Of a stretch of 64,000 nucleotides of DNA, positions 46,950 through 56,207 are shown in pieces. Under the pieces are notes generated by a model. That model had not been told where the DNA came from. It searched no databases and saw only the letters and a program-made list of their open reading frames with translations. Location of the stretch: positions 620,001 to 684,000 of the forward strand of contig NZ_NSGE01000001.1 in NCBI RefSeq assembly GCF_002294985.1. The letters run 5' to 3'. Numbering within the stretch: position 1 is the stretch's first letter; the number at the start of each line of letters is the position of its first letter. The position numbers were made by a program, and so were the translations under genes. The stretch comes from Mesorhizobium sp. WSM3862 (GTDB lineage: Bacteria > Pseudomonadota > Alphaproteobacteria > Rhizobiales > Rhizobiaceae).

Positions 46950-47648
46950 ATGGCAGACTTCGTCCTCCCTCCGCCCGCGATCGCTTCGGTCGCGGTGACC
47001 GGCTCGGCGGAACGGTTTGCCGTGCGCCGCATCTTCTGCGTTGGCCGCAACTACGCGGCGCATGCGCGAGAACTCGGCAATGACGAGCGCGATCCGCCCT
47101 TCTTCTTCACCAAGCCGGCCGACGCCGTGGTCGACAGCGGCGCCGAGATCCCCTACCCGCCGCTGACTGGCAATCTCCACCACGAGATCGAGCTGGTCGT
47201 GGCGATCGGCAAGGCCGGCTTCCGCATCCCTCGCACCGAGGCGCTCGCGCATGTCTGGGGCTATGGCGTCGGCGTGGACCTCACTCGCCGCGACCTGCAG
47301 GACCAGGCGAAGAAAGCGGCCCGCCCCTGGGACTGGTCGAAGGCCTTCGACTTCTCCGCGCCTTGCGGCCCGCTGCTTCCGGTCGCAAGGTCTGGCCATC
47401 CCGAAACGGGTCGCATCTGGCTCGCTGTAAACGGTGACGTAAAACAGGACGGCGACCTCGCCGAGCTGATCTGGCCCGTCGCCGATGTCGTCTCGATCTG
47501 CAGCGAAGCGGTCGAGCTCCAGCCCGGCGACCTGATCTTCACCGGCACGCCGGCCGGCGTTGGTGCGGTTCAGGCGGGCGACAAGATCACTGGTGGCGTC
47601 GACGGCATCGGCGCCGTCGAGGTCACCATCGGGCAGCCGAAGCGATGA
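46950..47648 (+). CDS. Fumarylpyruvate/fumarylacetoacetate hydrolase-family enzyme
   Basis: 232-residue FAH-fold hydrolase. The VRRIFCVGRNYAAHARELGND start, FFFTKPADAVV, and GNLHHEIELVVAIGKAG (metal-binding Glu pair) followed by GVDLTRRDLQ fit the fumarylpyruvate hydrolase group of gentisate catabolism more closely than long-form fumarylacetoacetase. It overlaps the next gene by 4 bases (ATGA), and that gene is a zeta-class isomerase, so the two likely catalyse consecutive steps of an aromatic pathway (homogentisate or gentisate). No ring-cleavage dioxygenase is in the window. Confidence 0.85.
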   Translation: MADFVLPPPAIASVAVTGSAERFAVRRIFCVGRNYAAHARELGNDERDPPFFFTKPADAVVDSGAEIPYPPLTGNLHHEIELVVAIGKAGFRIPRTEALAHVWGYGVGVDLTRRDLQDQAKKAARPWDWSKAFDFSAPCGPLLPVARSGHPETGRIWLAVNGDVKQDGDLAELIWPVADVVSICSEAVELQPGDLIFTGTPAGVGAVQAGDKITGGVDGIGAVEVTIGQPKR

Positions 47649-48295
47649 GCGACCTCGTCCTCCATAATTATTATCGCTCCTCCACCTCCTACCGGGTGCG
47701 GATCGCGCTGGAGATGAAGGGGCGTGACTACACCTATGTGCCCCACCATCTGCGCCATGGCGAGCATCTCGAGCCCGCCTATCTCGCGGTCAATCCGCAA
47801 GGGCTGGTACCGGCGCTGGTGCTCGACGACGGAACGCTCTTAACCCAGTCGCTGGCGATCATCGAATATCTCGACGAGATCGCGCCCGCGCCGCCGCTGC
47901 TGCCCAAGGATGCGCTGGGACGCGCCAGGGTCCGGATGCTGGCGCAGATGATCGCCTGCGACATCCATCCGGTGAACAATCTGCGCGTGCTCACCTCGCT
48001 GCGCACCTTGTTCGGCGCCGGCGACGAGGATGTCGTCAACTGGTTCCGGCATTGGGTGAATGAAGGTTTCCAGCCGCTTGAAAAGATTCTGGCCGCCTCG
48101 CCCGAGACCGGCAGGTTCTGCCATGGCGATACACCGGGGCTCGCCGATATCTGCCTCGCCGGGCAGGTCACCAACAATGCCCGCTTCGGCGTCGACATGG
48201 CGGCCTATCCGGTGATCTCGCGCATCCACGCCGCCTGCATGGCGCTGCCGGCGTTCCAGAAGGCTGCGCCGCAGAACCAGATCGATGCCGAGTAG
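47645..48295 (+). CDS. maiA: Maleylacetoacetate/maleylpyruvate isomerase (zeta-class GST)
   Basis: 216-residue zeta-class glutathione transferase catalysing glutathione-dependent cis-trans isomerisation. The N-terminal signature reads YRSSTSYRVRIALEMKGRDY, against SSCSxRVRIAL in animal enzymes, so the Cys of the active-site SSC is Thr here. NPQGLVPAL binds glutathione, and the C-terminal ADICLAGQVTNNARFGVD is typical. Coupled to the preceding hydrolase by a 4-base overlap. It overlaps the DUF4262 gene by 11 bases. Confidence 0.9.
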   Translation: MSDLVLHNYYRSSTSYRVRIALEMKGRDYTYVPHHLRHGEHLEPAYLAVNPQGLVPALVLDDGTLLTQSLAIIEYLDEIAPAPPLLPKDALGRARVRMLAQMIACDIHPVNNLRVLTSLRTLFGAGDEDVVNWFRHWVNEGFQPLEKILAASPETGRFCHGDTPGLADICLAGQVTNNARFGVDMAAYPVISRIHAACMALPAFQKAAPQNQIDAE

Positions 48296-48746
48296 GGAAG
48301 CCAGGGATCCCGACGAGGCTAAGACGCTCGCCGATATGGAGGAGTATGGCTGTCATATTCTCTACGTGCTGGAGGACGACGAGCACCCGCCATTCGCTTA
48401 CTCGGTGGGGATAGAGTACAATTCCAAAGCCCCTGAGCTGGTCGTCATCGGGCTCAAGCCGGAGCTTTCGCAGACCATCATCAACGAGTATTGCCGACGA
48501 GTGCGCAGCGGCGAGAGGTTCAACGTTGGAGAGCAGGCGCCGGGTTTCCTGGGAGGTGGCTTCGACTGTCAATTCGGTGCGGTCCATCCCGACCACTACC
48601 CTGAATATTTCGGTTGGGACCTATGGTTTTACGACGGGCCCGTTTTCCGGATTCTGCAGCTTATCTTTCCGACAACCTCCGGTGTTTGGCCATGGGATGC
48701 CGAAGCCGGCGAGTGGTTTTGCAAGCGGCAACCATTGCTCGACTAA
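48285..48746 (+). CDS. DUF4262-domain protein
   Basis: 153-residue soluble protein of the DUF4262 family, function unknown. Core features are GCHILYVLEDDEHPPFAYSVGIE, followed by PELVVIGLKPE and GWDLWFYDGPVFRILQLIFPTT. The 11-base overlap with maiA may be accidental. A start inside the maiA end has no obvious ribosome binding site, so a later ATG near 48336 (MEEYGCH) cannot be ruled out. Confidence 0.75.
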   Translation: MPSREARDPDEAKTLADMEEYGCHILYVLEDDEHPPFAYSVGIEYNSKAPELVVIGLKPELSQTIINEYCRRVRSGERFNVGEQAPGFLGGGFDCQFGAVHPDHYPEYFGWDLWFYDGPVFRILQLIFPTTSGVWPWDAEAGEWFCKRQPLLD

Positions 48747-48821
48747 CCACCATGGCCGACTTAGCTTGGCACCTATTACCCAAAATCGCCCTGCCCTTTG
48801 AACTGGATAGAAAGCACTCCC

Positions 48822-49862
<1,041 letters not shown>

Positions 49863-49871
49863 GTAGGCTCC

Positions 49872-50738
49872 CTACCTGGCGAACTTCTTCGCCCCGAACA
49901 CGCAGGCCACCACGCCGAGCGTGACCACCACCATCAGCGGGCTGACCTGCTCGTGCAGCAGACTCGCCGCGAGCGCCAGGCCGAAGAAGGGCTGCAGCAG
50001 TTGCAATTGCCCGACCGCGGCGATGCCGCCCTGCGCCAGGCCGCGATACCAGAACACGAAGCCGATCAGCATGCTGAACAGCGAGACATAGCCGAGGCCG
50101 ATCCATGCGCCGGAGCCGACAGCGGCAAAAGACGGCGGCAGGGTCGCAAAGCTCAGCGCCAACATGACCGGCAGCGACAGCGCCAAGGCCCAGCAGATCA
50201 CCTGCCAGCCGCCGAGCTTGCGCGACAGCGCCGCACCTTCCGCATAGCCCAGCCCGCAGGCGATGATGGCGGCGAGCATCAAGCCGTCGCCGACCGGTGA
50301 GGCGGTCACGCCTTGCGACAGCGCGAAACCCGCGACGAGCGTGCTGCCCAGGCAGGAAAACAGCCAGAAGGCCGGGCGCGGACGGTCGCCGCCGCGCAGC
50401 ACACCGAAGATCGCCGTCGCCAGCGGCAGCAGGCCGACAAAGATGATGGAATGCGCCGCCGTGACATGTTTGAGCGCCAGCGCCGTCAGCAGGGGAAAGC
50501 CGACCACGACGCCTAGCGCAACGACGACCAGCGAGACCAGATCGCCGCGATCCGGGCGCTTCTCGCGGAACAGGAACAGCACCGCGATGCCGAGCAGGCC
50601 AGCGATCGCCGCACGGGCCGACGTCAGGAAGGTCGGGTCGAAATCGACCACGGCCACGCGCGTCGCCGGCAGCGAGCCGCTGAAGATCAGAACGCCGATG
50701 AAGCCGTTGAGCCAGCCGTTGAAACTCTTATCCATCAT
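49872..50738 (-). CDS. DMT-superfamily transporter, EamA domain
   Basis: 288-residue inner-membrane protein with ten hydrophobic spans in two EamA repeats, the second ending LQLLQPFFGLALAASLLHEQVSP, a sequence typical of the family. DMT transporters often export amino acids or their derivatives. The start is one of two tandem ATGs (50738 or 50735) after GGAGCGG. It is divergent from a MocR-type regulator, an arrangement in which the regulator usually controls the transporter. Confidence 0.88.
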   Translation of the reverse strand: MMDKSFNGWLNGFIGVLIFSGSLPATRVAVVDFDPTFLTSARAAIAGLLGIAVLFLFREKRPDRGDLVSLVVVALGVVVGFPLLTALALKHVTAAHSIIFVGLLPLATAIFGVLRGGDRPRPAFWLFSCLGSTLVAGFALSQGVTASPVGDGLMLAAIIACGLGYAEGAALSRKLGGWQVICWALALSLPVMLALSFATLPPSFAAVGSGAWIGLGYVSLFSMLIGFVFWYRGLAQGGIAAVGQLQLLQPFFGLALAASLLHEQVSPLMVVVTLGVVACVFGAKKFAR

Positions 50739-50837
50739 CCGCTCCGTTTGCGCTTCTGTACCGGCGCAGCGCATGGCGTTGCCAGAGACAATGGGGTACA
50801 ATTCCGCAAAACTGTATTGGTCGACAGGGAAGTACAG
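50739..50837. promoter_or_regulatory. Divergent promoter, EamA transporter / MocR regulator
   Basis: 99 bases between divergent starts. GTACAATTCC and CTGTATTGG half-sites spaced by a few bases, and CTGT-N8-ACAG near 50811-50826, are candidate MocR sites. No well-spaced -35/-10 pair can be stated with confidence. Confidence 0.4.
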
Positions 50838-52283
50838 ATGGACACGCCCGACCCGAAGGCGACGAATGCCGGAACGCTCGTCGAAGCCGTCATGTCGGCA
50901 ATCCGGCAGCGGATCGCCGCGCGCATCCTGACGCCGGGCGCGCGCTTGCCTTCGATCCGCGCCTTCGCCGGCACGATGCAGGTGTCAAAATCTACGGTGG
51001 TCGAGGCCTATGAGCGGCTTGCGGCGGAAGGCACGATCCGCTCGCGGCCGGGCTCCGGCTTCTTTGCCGCCTGCCCGCTTGCGCCGCTGTCGCTGGCCGA
51101 GATCGGCCCGCGGCTCGACCGCGCCGTCGACCCGCTCTGGGTCTCGCGGCAAGCACTGGAGGCAGGCGACGATATGCTGAAACCGGGCTGCGGCTGGCTG
51201 CCGGCTTCCTGGATGCCTCAGGCCGCGTTGCGGCAAGCACTGCGCGGCGCCGCCCGAGCCGACGATGCGACGCTTGCCGACTACGGCACGCCGCTTGGCC
51301 TGCCGGCACTGCGGCAGCTGCTTGCCCGCCGCCTGTCGGCGCACGGCGTCGAGGCTTCGCCGGACCAGATCATGCTCACCGAGTCCGGGACGCAGGCGAT
51401 CGACCTATTGTGCCGCTTGCTCCTCGAGCCGGGCGATACGGTTCTGGTCGACGATCCCTGCTATTTCAACTTCCATGCGTTGCTGCGCGCGCACCGCGCC
51501 AAAGTGGTCGGTGTCGCGATGACACCCTCAGGGCCCGATATCGACCTCTTCGCGCAAGCGCTCGCCGAGCACAAGCCGCGCCTCTACATCACCAATTCCG
51601 CGCTTCACAACCCGACCGGCGCGGTGCTCTCGCCGCTTATAGCGCACCGGCTGCTCAAGCTTGCCGATCAATCGGGTCTCGCCATCGTCGAGGATGACAT
51701 TTTCGCCGATTTCGAGCACACGCCGGCGCCGCGGCTCGCGGCCTTCGATGGCCTCGGCCGCGTCGTCCAGATCGGTTCCTTCTCGAAGACGCTGTCGGCT
51801 TCGGTGCGATGCGGCTTCATCGCCGCGCCCCGCGACTGGATGGAACGACTGATTGACCTCAAGATCGCCACGACTTTCGGCGGCGGGAGGCTCTCCTCGG
51901 AACTGGTGCTGACTCTGCTGAAGGACGGCAGCTACCGCAAGCATGTCGAGCAGTTGCGCACCCGCCTGTCGCGCGCAATGGCCGAAACAGCCGGCAGGCT
52001 GAAAGCAATGGACGTTATGCCCTGGATCGATCAGGGGGCCGGTATGTTCCTGTGGTGCCGCCTGCCCGACGCCATCGACGCCGCCGATGTCGCCCGCCAT
52101 GCGCTGGCGGATAATGTCGTGCTGGCGCCCGGCAACGCCTTCAGCCTGTCGCACTCCGCCGGCCGCTTCATGCGTTTCAACGTCGCCCAATGCGCCGATG
52201 AGCGCAACTTCAGAGTGCTTGAAAGGGCAATGGCCGCGTCCCGCCGCAAAGGCGCGTCGCAGCCCGGCAGCGGCAGAGCTTAG
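50838..52283 (+). CDS. MocR-type regulator (GntR HTH fused to class I aminotransferase)
   Basis: 481-residue PLP-dependent regulator. The N-terminal wHTH (about residues 10-75) contains RIAARILTPGARLPSIRAFA and VSKSTVVEAYERLAAEGTIRSRPGSGFF. The aminotransferase-fold domain holds HNPTGAVL and the PLP lysine in GSFSKTLSASVRCGFI. MocR regulators sense PLP with an amino compound. MDTPDPK at 50838 is the start; an extended frame upstream crosses the intergenic region. Divergent from the EamA transporter. Confidence 0.92.
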   Translation: MDTPDPKATNAGTLVEAVMSAIRQRIAARILTPGARLPSIRAFAGTMQVSKSTVVEAYERLAAEGTIRSRPGSGFFAACPLAPLSLAEIGPRLDRAVDPLWVSRQALEAGDDMLKPGCGWLPASWMPQAALRQALRGAARADDATLADYGTPLGLPALRQLLARRLSAHGVEASPDQIMLTESGTQAIDLLCRLLLEPGDTVLVDDPCYFNFHALLRAHRAKVVGVAMTPSGPDIDLFAQALAEHKPRLYITNSALHNPTGAVLSPLIAHRLLKLADQSGLAIVEDDIFADFEHTPAPRLAAFDGLGRVVQIGSFSKTLSASVRCGFIAAPRDWMERLIDLKIATTFGGGRLSSELVLTLLKDGSYRKHVEQLRTRLSRAMAETAGRLKAMDVMPWIDQGAGMFLWCRLPDAIDAADVARHALADNVVLAPGNAFSLSHSAGRFMRFNVAQCADERNFRVLERAMAASRRKGASQPGSGRA

Positions 52284-52777
52284 GCGCCTGCCCGCTTGCG
52301 GCGCTCATACATCATCACCAGCGTCTCGGCAGTCAGCGCCGGCTTCTGCTCGCCCTCGATCTCGACGGTATTCGCGGCCTTCATCAGATATTGGCCGGGG
52401 CCTCGGTCTTCCATGGTGAGCAGCGTCGTGCGCAGCCGGATACGTGCGCCGGACTTCACCGGCGCCAGGAAGCGCACTTTGTCGAAGCCATAGTTGAAGG
52501 CGGCTTGCGTGTTTTCCGGCACGATGCCCATTTCCAGCGCCAGCGCGCCGATGATCGACAGCGTCAGATAGCCATGCGCGATCGTAGTGCGGAACGGGCT
52601 CTGCCGCTTCGCGCGCTCCGGATCGACATGTATCCACTGGTGGTCGCCCGTGCATTGGGCGAACTGGTCGATGCGCTGCTGGTCGACCGTCGTCCAGTCC
52701 GACACGCCGATCTCCTGGCCGGCCATTGTCCGCAACTGTTCAAAGGTCGGCGGCGTCCTCGGCCGATTTTCCGTCAT
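52280..52777 (-). CDS. MaoC-like (R)-specific enoyl-CoA hydratase
   Basis: 165-residue hot-dog fold hydratase. The catalytic motif TGDHQWIHVDPERA (Asp and His) followed by TTIAHGYLTLSIIGAL is the hydratase 2 signature. Related enzymes feed beta-oxidation intermediates into polyhydroxyalkanoate. A phasin gene follows about 190 bases upstream on the same strand, which would suit a PHA link. MTENRPRT at 52777 is the start. Its 3' end overlaps the MocR gene by 4 bases (convergent). Confidence 0.88.
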   Translation of the reverse strand: MTENRPRTPPTFEQLRTMAGQEIGVSDWTTVDQQRIDQFAQCTGDHQWIHVDPERAKRQSPFRTTIAHGYLTLSIIGALALEMGIVPENTQAAFNYGFDKVRFLAPVKSGARIRLRTTLLTMEDRGPGQYLMKAANTVEIEGEQKPALTAETLVMMYERRKRAGA

Positions 52778-52965
52778 TCCTGCTTTCCTGCTGGCTTCTG
52801 CCAATCTCCCGACCATGAACCGGCGGCTCCTGTCAATTCGCGGCGCCTCGATTTCACCCTCAGAGTTGACGGTTTTACGGCAAGCCGCGAACGCGCAGCC
52901 GCACGCGCCGATTGCTCAGCCGCCTGAACCCGATCCGGAAAACCCGAATAGGCGTCCTGGATTGC

Positions 52966-53394
52966 TCACTTCCCGTCGTAGCCGGCCCGGATTTCCGCCA
53001 TCGCGTCCTTGATCCTGTCGCGCAGGATTTCGACCGATTCGGTGCCGGATTTCCGAACCAGGTCGGCGACCTCGCCGGCATTCTTCAGCGTTGTCTCGAA
53101 GGATTTCCTGGCGAAATCCACCTGCTTCGTCATCAACTCCTGCGGATTGCCCGGAGGCTGGTAGTTGCGTGCCATCCGGGTAATTTCGCCGAGCGCCTCC
53201 TGCACCATTTCGTGCTGTCTCGACAGAATGGATGACGCGCCGGCGGCGCTTGCCCGGGCCGACTTCTCCAGAGCCTCGAGATTCCTGCGGTGGTGATCGA
53301 GGATCGCCTGGATGTCGACCTTCGGCAGCTTCAAGTCGCGGCCGAACCTGCTGAAGATGTCCAGAAAAGAGTCGGATTCCGGTTGTCTTGCCAT
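52966..53394 (-). CDS. Phasin family protein
   Basis: 142-residue helical, coiled-coil-forming protein of the phasin type, which coats polyhydroxyalkanoate granules. The FLDIFSRFGRDLKLPKVDIQAILDHHRRNLEALEKSARASA start and the RQHEMVQEALGEITRMA helix, then FARKSFETTLKNAGEVADLVRKS, fit the short rhizobial phasins. The MaoC hydratase downstream on the same strand may be functionally linked. Confidence 0.85.
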   Translation of the reverse strand: MARQPESDSFLDIFSRFGRDLKLPKVDIQAILDHHRRNLEALEKSARASAAGASSILSRQHEMVQEALGEITRMARNYQPPGNPQELMTKQVDFARKSFETTLKNAGEVADLVRKSGTESVEILRDRIKDAMAEIRAGYDGK

Positions 53395-53461
53395 GTCGTC
53401 GCCTCCCGATCTGCCGCTCTTACAGCGCCCACTAGGGAGAATAGTGCGCGCCCGGTCCGCG

Positions 53462-54757
53462 TCAATTGAGGAGAAGCAGCCGCTCCGCCGTATAGAGTGC
53501 CAAGCCGGCCAGACCGCCGATCACCATGCCGTTGAAGCGGATATACTGCAGGTCCTTGCCGATATTGATCTCGATCAGCCGCGTCAGCTGGGCCAGATCC
53601 CAGCGCTTGACCTGATCGGCGATGAATTTCGACACGCCGCTCTTCTGGCTTTCGACGAAGGAGGCGAGCGCCACAACAAAACCCTGGTTCATGTCGGCCC
53701 TGATCTGGGCATCGTCGGCCAAATGTCGTCCGACCTCGACGAACAGGTTGGCGAGGTGCTCGCGAATCGTCGAATTGGCCGCGTTGGCGTCCTGCTCGAT
53801 GAACAAGCGCAGGCTTGCCCAAGTGTCGCCGGCGAGAGCCCTGACTTCCGGACGGCCCAGGAAATCGCGCTTCAGCTTTTCGGCGCGCCTTGCATATTGC
53901 TTCGAGGTCCTGAGCCGCTCGACGAAGCGAAGTACGAAACGGTCGAACTCGGCGCGCGCCGGATGATCGGGATCGGCCCGCACCTCCTCCAGCAGCAACC
54001 CGGCGGAAGCGACAATCTTCTTGAGCAGATAGGCGTCGGCGCGAAACAGGTTGAACAGCGACGGCAGTTCCTCACGGATCTTTTCGCGCATCGTCGCCAG
54101 CGCCTTCTCGTCGTTCAGGAAGCGCCCGACCACCCTGGTGAACTCGTCGAACAGTTTCTGGTGGCGCCGGTCGTCGGTGAGCGCCGACAACAGCTCCGCG
54201 GCTAAAGGCGCCAGCGGCACCTTTTCGATCTGCTCCAGCAAGCGGCTGGTGACGAAGTCGCGCAGCCCGGACTGCTCCACGGCGGTCAGCGTCTGCGGCA
54301 CCAGGCGGGCGACGAATCGCGACAGGTCGGCGGCGCGTTCGGCGTCGGCCAACCAGTCGGCGACGAGGGCCGCAAAGTCGACCTCGGCGAGCTTTTCCCG
54401 CACGGGCTCCGGCGCAAGGAAATTGGCCTCGATGAACCGGCCGAGATTGTCGGCGATCCGGTGCTGGTTCTCAGGAATGATGGCAGTGTGCGGGATCGGC
54501 AGGCCGAGCGGGCGCCTGAACAAAGCCACGACCGCATACCAGTCGGCTAGCCCGCCAATGATCGCCGCCTCGGCGAACGCGGCGACAAAGCCGAGCCACG
54601 GATGGGTGACCTCTAACGACTTGGCGAGCGCGAAGACAAGGATGCATAGGCCAAGCGCTGCGGCGGCGACGAACTTGGTCCGCCGCAATGCCGAGAGCTT
54701 TGCCTGCGCATCGGCGTCGAATCGAACCGGCGCGAGGGCCTGAGCTGATTGTGACAT
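53462..54757 (-). CDS. DUF445-family membrane protein
   Basis: 431-residue protein of the DUF445 (YjiN-like) family. A hydrophobic N-terminal segment (AAAALGLCILVFAL, then FVAAFAEAAIIGGLADWYAVVALFRRPLGLPIPHTAIIPEN) is the family signature, followed by a helical body and a C-terminal hydrophobic segment (MVIGGLAGLALYTAERLLLLN). Function is unknown. It diverges from rirA. Confidence 0.85.
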   Translation of the reverse strand: MSQSAQALAPVRFDADAQAKLSALRRTKFVAAAALGLCILVFALAKSLEVTHPWLGFVAAFAEAAIIGGLADWYAVVALFRRPLGLPIPHTAIIPENQHRIADNLGRFIEANFLAPEPVREKLAEVDFAALVADWLADAERAADLSRFVARLVPQTLTAVEQSGLRDFVTSRLLEQIEKVPLAPLAAELLSALTDDRRHQKLFDEFTRVVGRFLNDEKALATMREKIREELPSLFNLFRADAYLLKKIVASAGLLLEEVRADPDHPARAEFDRFVLRFVERLRTSKQYARRAEKLKRDFLGRPEVRALAGDTWASLRLFIEQDANAANSTIREHLANLFVEVGRHLADDAQIRADMNQGFVVALASFVESQKSGVSKFIADQVKRWDLAQLTRLIEINIGKDLQYIRFNGMVIGGLAGLALYTAERLLLLN

Positions 54758-54861
54758 GGAAAGGCCTTCCCTATTGCACCCGGACTTATCTAGGGCCTGC
54801 GCCGGGGAAAAGCTCGCTCAAAGCCCATTGCGGCGCGATGCGGCGGACACGCACAAAAAGT

Positions 54862-54876
54862 TGACAAGATTATTCA
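54862..54876. promoter_or_regulatory. Iron-responsive operator (RirA box) upstream of rirA
   Basis: The 15-base sequence TGA-CAAGATTAT-TCA fits the published rhizobial IRO form TGA-N9-TCA exactly. It overlaps a TTGACA -35-like hexamer starting at 54861 and lies 77 bases before the rirA ATG, suiting autorepression. Confidence 0.65.
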
Positions 54877-54893
54877 GCTATGTAGCGGTCCAG

Positions 54894-54910
54894 TCTGGAA
54901 TTGTTCCAAA
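54894..54910. promoter_or_regulatory. Irr-box-like palindrome upstream of rirA
   Basis: tctggaattgttccaaa keeps the GAA-N3-TTC core and AAA end of the Irr consensus TTTAGAA-N3-TTCTAAA (11 of 14 defined positions). It lies between the RirA box and the rirA start. In Agrobacterium Irr represses rirA under iron limitation. Confidence 0.5.
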
Positions 54911-54953
54911 CTATGGGCCATATTCGGCCCAAGCTCATTTCGCGAGGATCACC

Positions 54954-55415
54954 ATGCGGCTCACGCGCCAGACCAACTATGCGATGCGCATACTGATGTA
55001 TTGCGCCGCGAACAGCGATCGGCTGAGCCGCATCCCCGAGATCGCCACCGCCTATTCGGTTTCGGAGCTGTTTTTGTTCAAGATCCTGCAGCCGCTGGTC
55101 GAGGCCGGCCTGGTCGAGACGGTGCGCGGCCGCAATGGCGGCGTCAGGCTCGGCCGCCCGGCAGAGCAGATCAGCCTGTTCGACGTCGTGCGCGTCACCG
55201 AAGAGAGCTTCGCCATGGCCGAGTGCTTCGAGAACGACGCCGCCGAATGCCCGCTGGTCGACAGCTGCGCCTTGAATTCGGCACTGCGCGAAGCGCTCAA
55301 CGCCTTCTTCGCCGTGCTCTCCCGCTACACGATCGCCGACCTCGTCGCGGCGCGCCCGAATGTGCGCCACCTGCTTGGCATCGACCTCCTGGAGCAGCGC
55401 GCCCCGGCCGCCTAA
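54954..55415 (+). CDS. rirA: Rhizobial iron regulator RirA (Rrf2 family)
   Basis: 153-residue Fe-S-cluster transcriptional repressor of iron uptake genes. The N-terminal wHTH reads MRLTRQTNYAMRILMYCA with a recognition helix after IPEIATAYSVSELFLFKILQPLVEAG, and GRNGGVRLGRPA is the wing. Cysteines 91, 99 and 105 (CFENDAAEC and DSC) match the cluster ligands. The ATG at 54954 follows a GAGGATC sequence; the open frame upstream to 54756 has no support. The stop overlaps the hmuV stop by 4 bases, so the two genes converge tightly. Confidence 0.95.
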   Translation: MRLTRQTNYAMRILMYCAANSDRLSRIPEIATAYSVSELFLFKILQPLVEAGLVETVRGRNGGVRLGRPAEQISLFDVVRVTEESFAMAECFENDAAECPLVDSCALNSALREALNAFFAVLSRYTIADLVAARPNVRHLLGIDLLEQRAPAA

Positions 55416-56200
55416 GCTGCCGATTGCGGCAACACGAACGGAACGCTTCCAGCAGGCAGTGCGCCGACCTTGAGCCGGCAGTCGAACACCTTTTCGATCA
55501 GCTCGTCATTGAGCACGTCTTGCGGCGAGCCGGCGGCAGCCAGCTGGCCACGAGAGAGCACGAAAATCCGGTCGGCATACATGGCCGTCAGATTGAGGTC
55601 GTGCAGGATCGCCACCACGCCGCCGCCGCGCCGGGCGAAATCGCGCGCAATATTCATGATGATGAGTTGGTGCTTGACGTCGAGGCTGGAGACAGGCTCG
55701 TCGAGGAAAAGGTAGCGCGGCCTGCCCTCGAGAACCGGCGCCCAGACCTGGCAAAGTACACGGGCAAGCTGGACGCGCTGCTGCTCGCCGCCTGAAAGCT
55801 CCTGGTAGAAGCGGCCGGCAAAGCCGTCGAGATCGACACGCGCCAGCGCCCGCTCGGGCAAGCGCGCATCCTCGCCGGGCAGCACCCCGGAACGCCCGCC
55901 GATCAGGCCGAGACGAACGATCTCTAGCACCGTGAAGGGAAAGGACAGCGTGGTGGATTGCGGCAGCACGGCGCGATGCGTCGCTGCCTCCACCGGCTTC
56001 ATGGAAACCAGGTCTCGGCCATTGAGGATGACAGTGCCGGTATAGGAGAGCTCGCCCGTCAGCGCCTTGAGCAGCGTCGTCTTGCCCGAGCCATTGGGCC
56101 CGACGATTGCCGTTACCTCGCCCGGCCGCGCCGTGAAATCGACATGCGACACGATGCGCCTGGAGCCGATCGCTACGGAGATGTCCCGGGCTTCGATCAT
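55412..56200 (-). CDS. hmuV: Heme ABC transporter ATP-binding protein HmuV
   Basis: 262-residue ABC ATPase driving heme import across the inner membrane. Walker A is VGPNGSGKTTLL, the Q loop precedes LPQSTTLSFPFTV, the signature is LSGGEQQRVQLARVL, Walker B is RYLFLDEP and the H loop ILHDLN. MIEARDIS at 56200 is the start, 7 bases downstream of hmuU. Last gene of hmuPSTUV. Its 3' end overlaps rirA. Confidence 0.95.
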   Translation of the reverse strand: MIEARDISVAIGSRRIVSHVDFTARPGEVTAIVGPNGSGKTTLLKALTGELSYTGTVILNGRDLVSMKPVEAATHRAVLPQSTTLSFPFTVLEIVRLGLIGGRSGVLPGEDARLPERALARVDLDGFAGRFYQELSGGEQQRVQLARVLCQVWAPVLEGRPRYLFLDEPVSSLDVKHQLIIMNIARDFARRGGGVVAILHDLNLTAMYADRIFVLSRGQLAAAGSPQDVLNDELIEKVFDCRLKVGALPAGSVPFVLPQSAA

Positions 56201-56207
56201 CGGCTGC

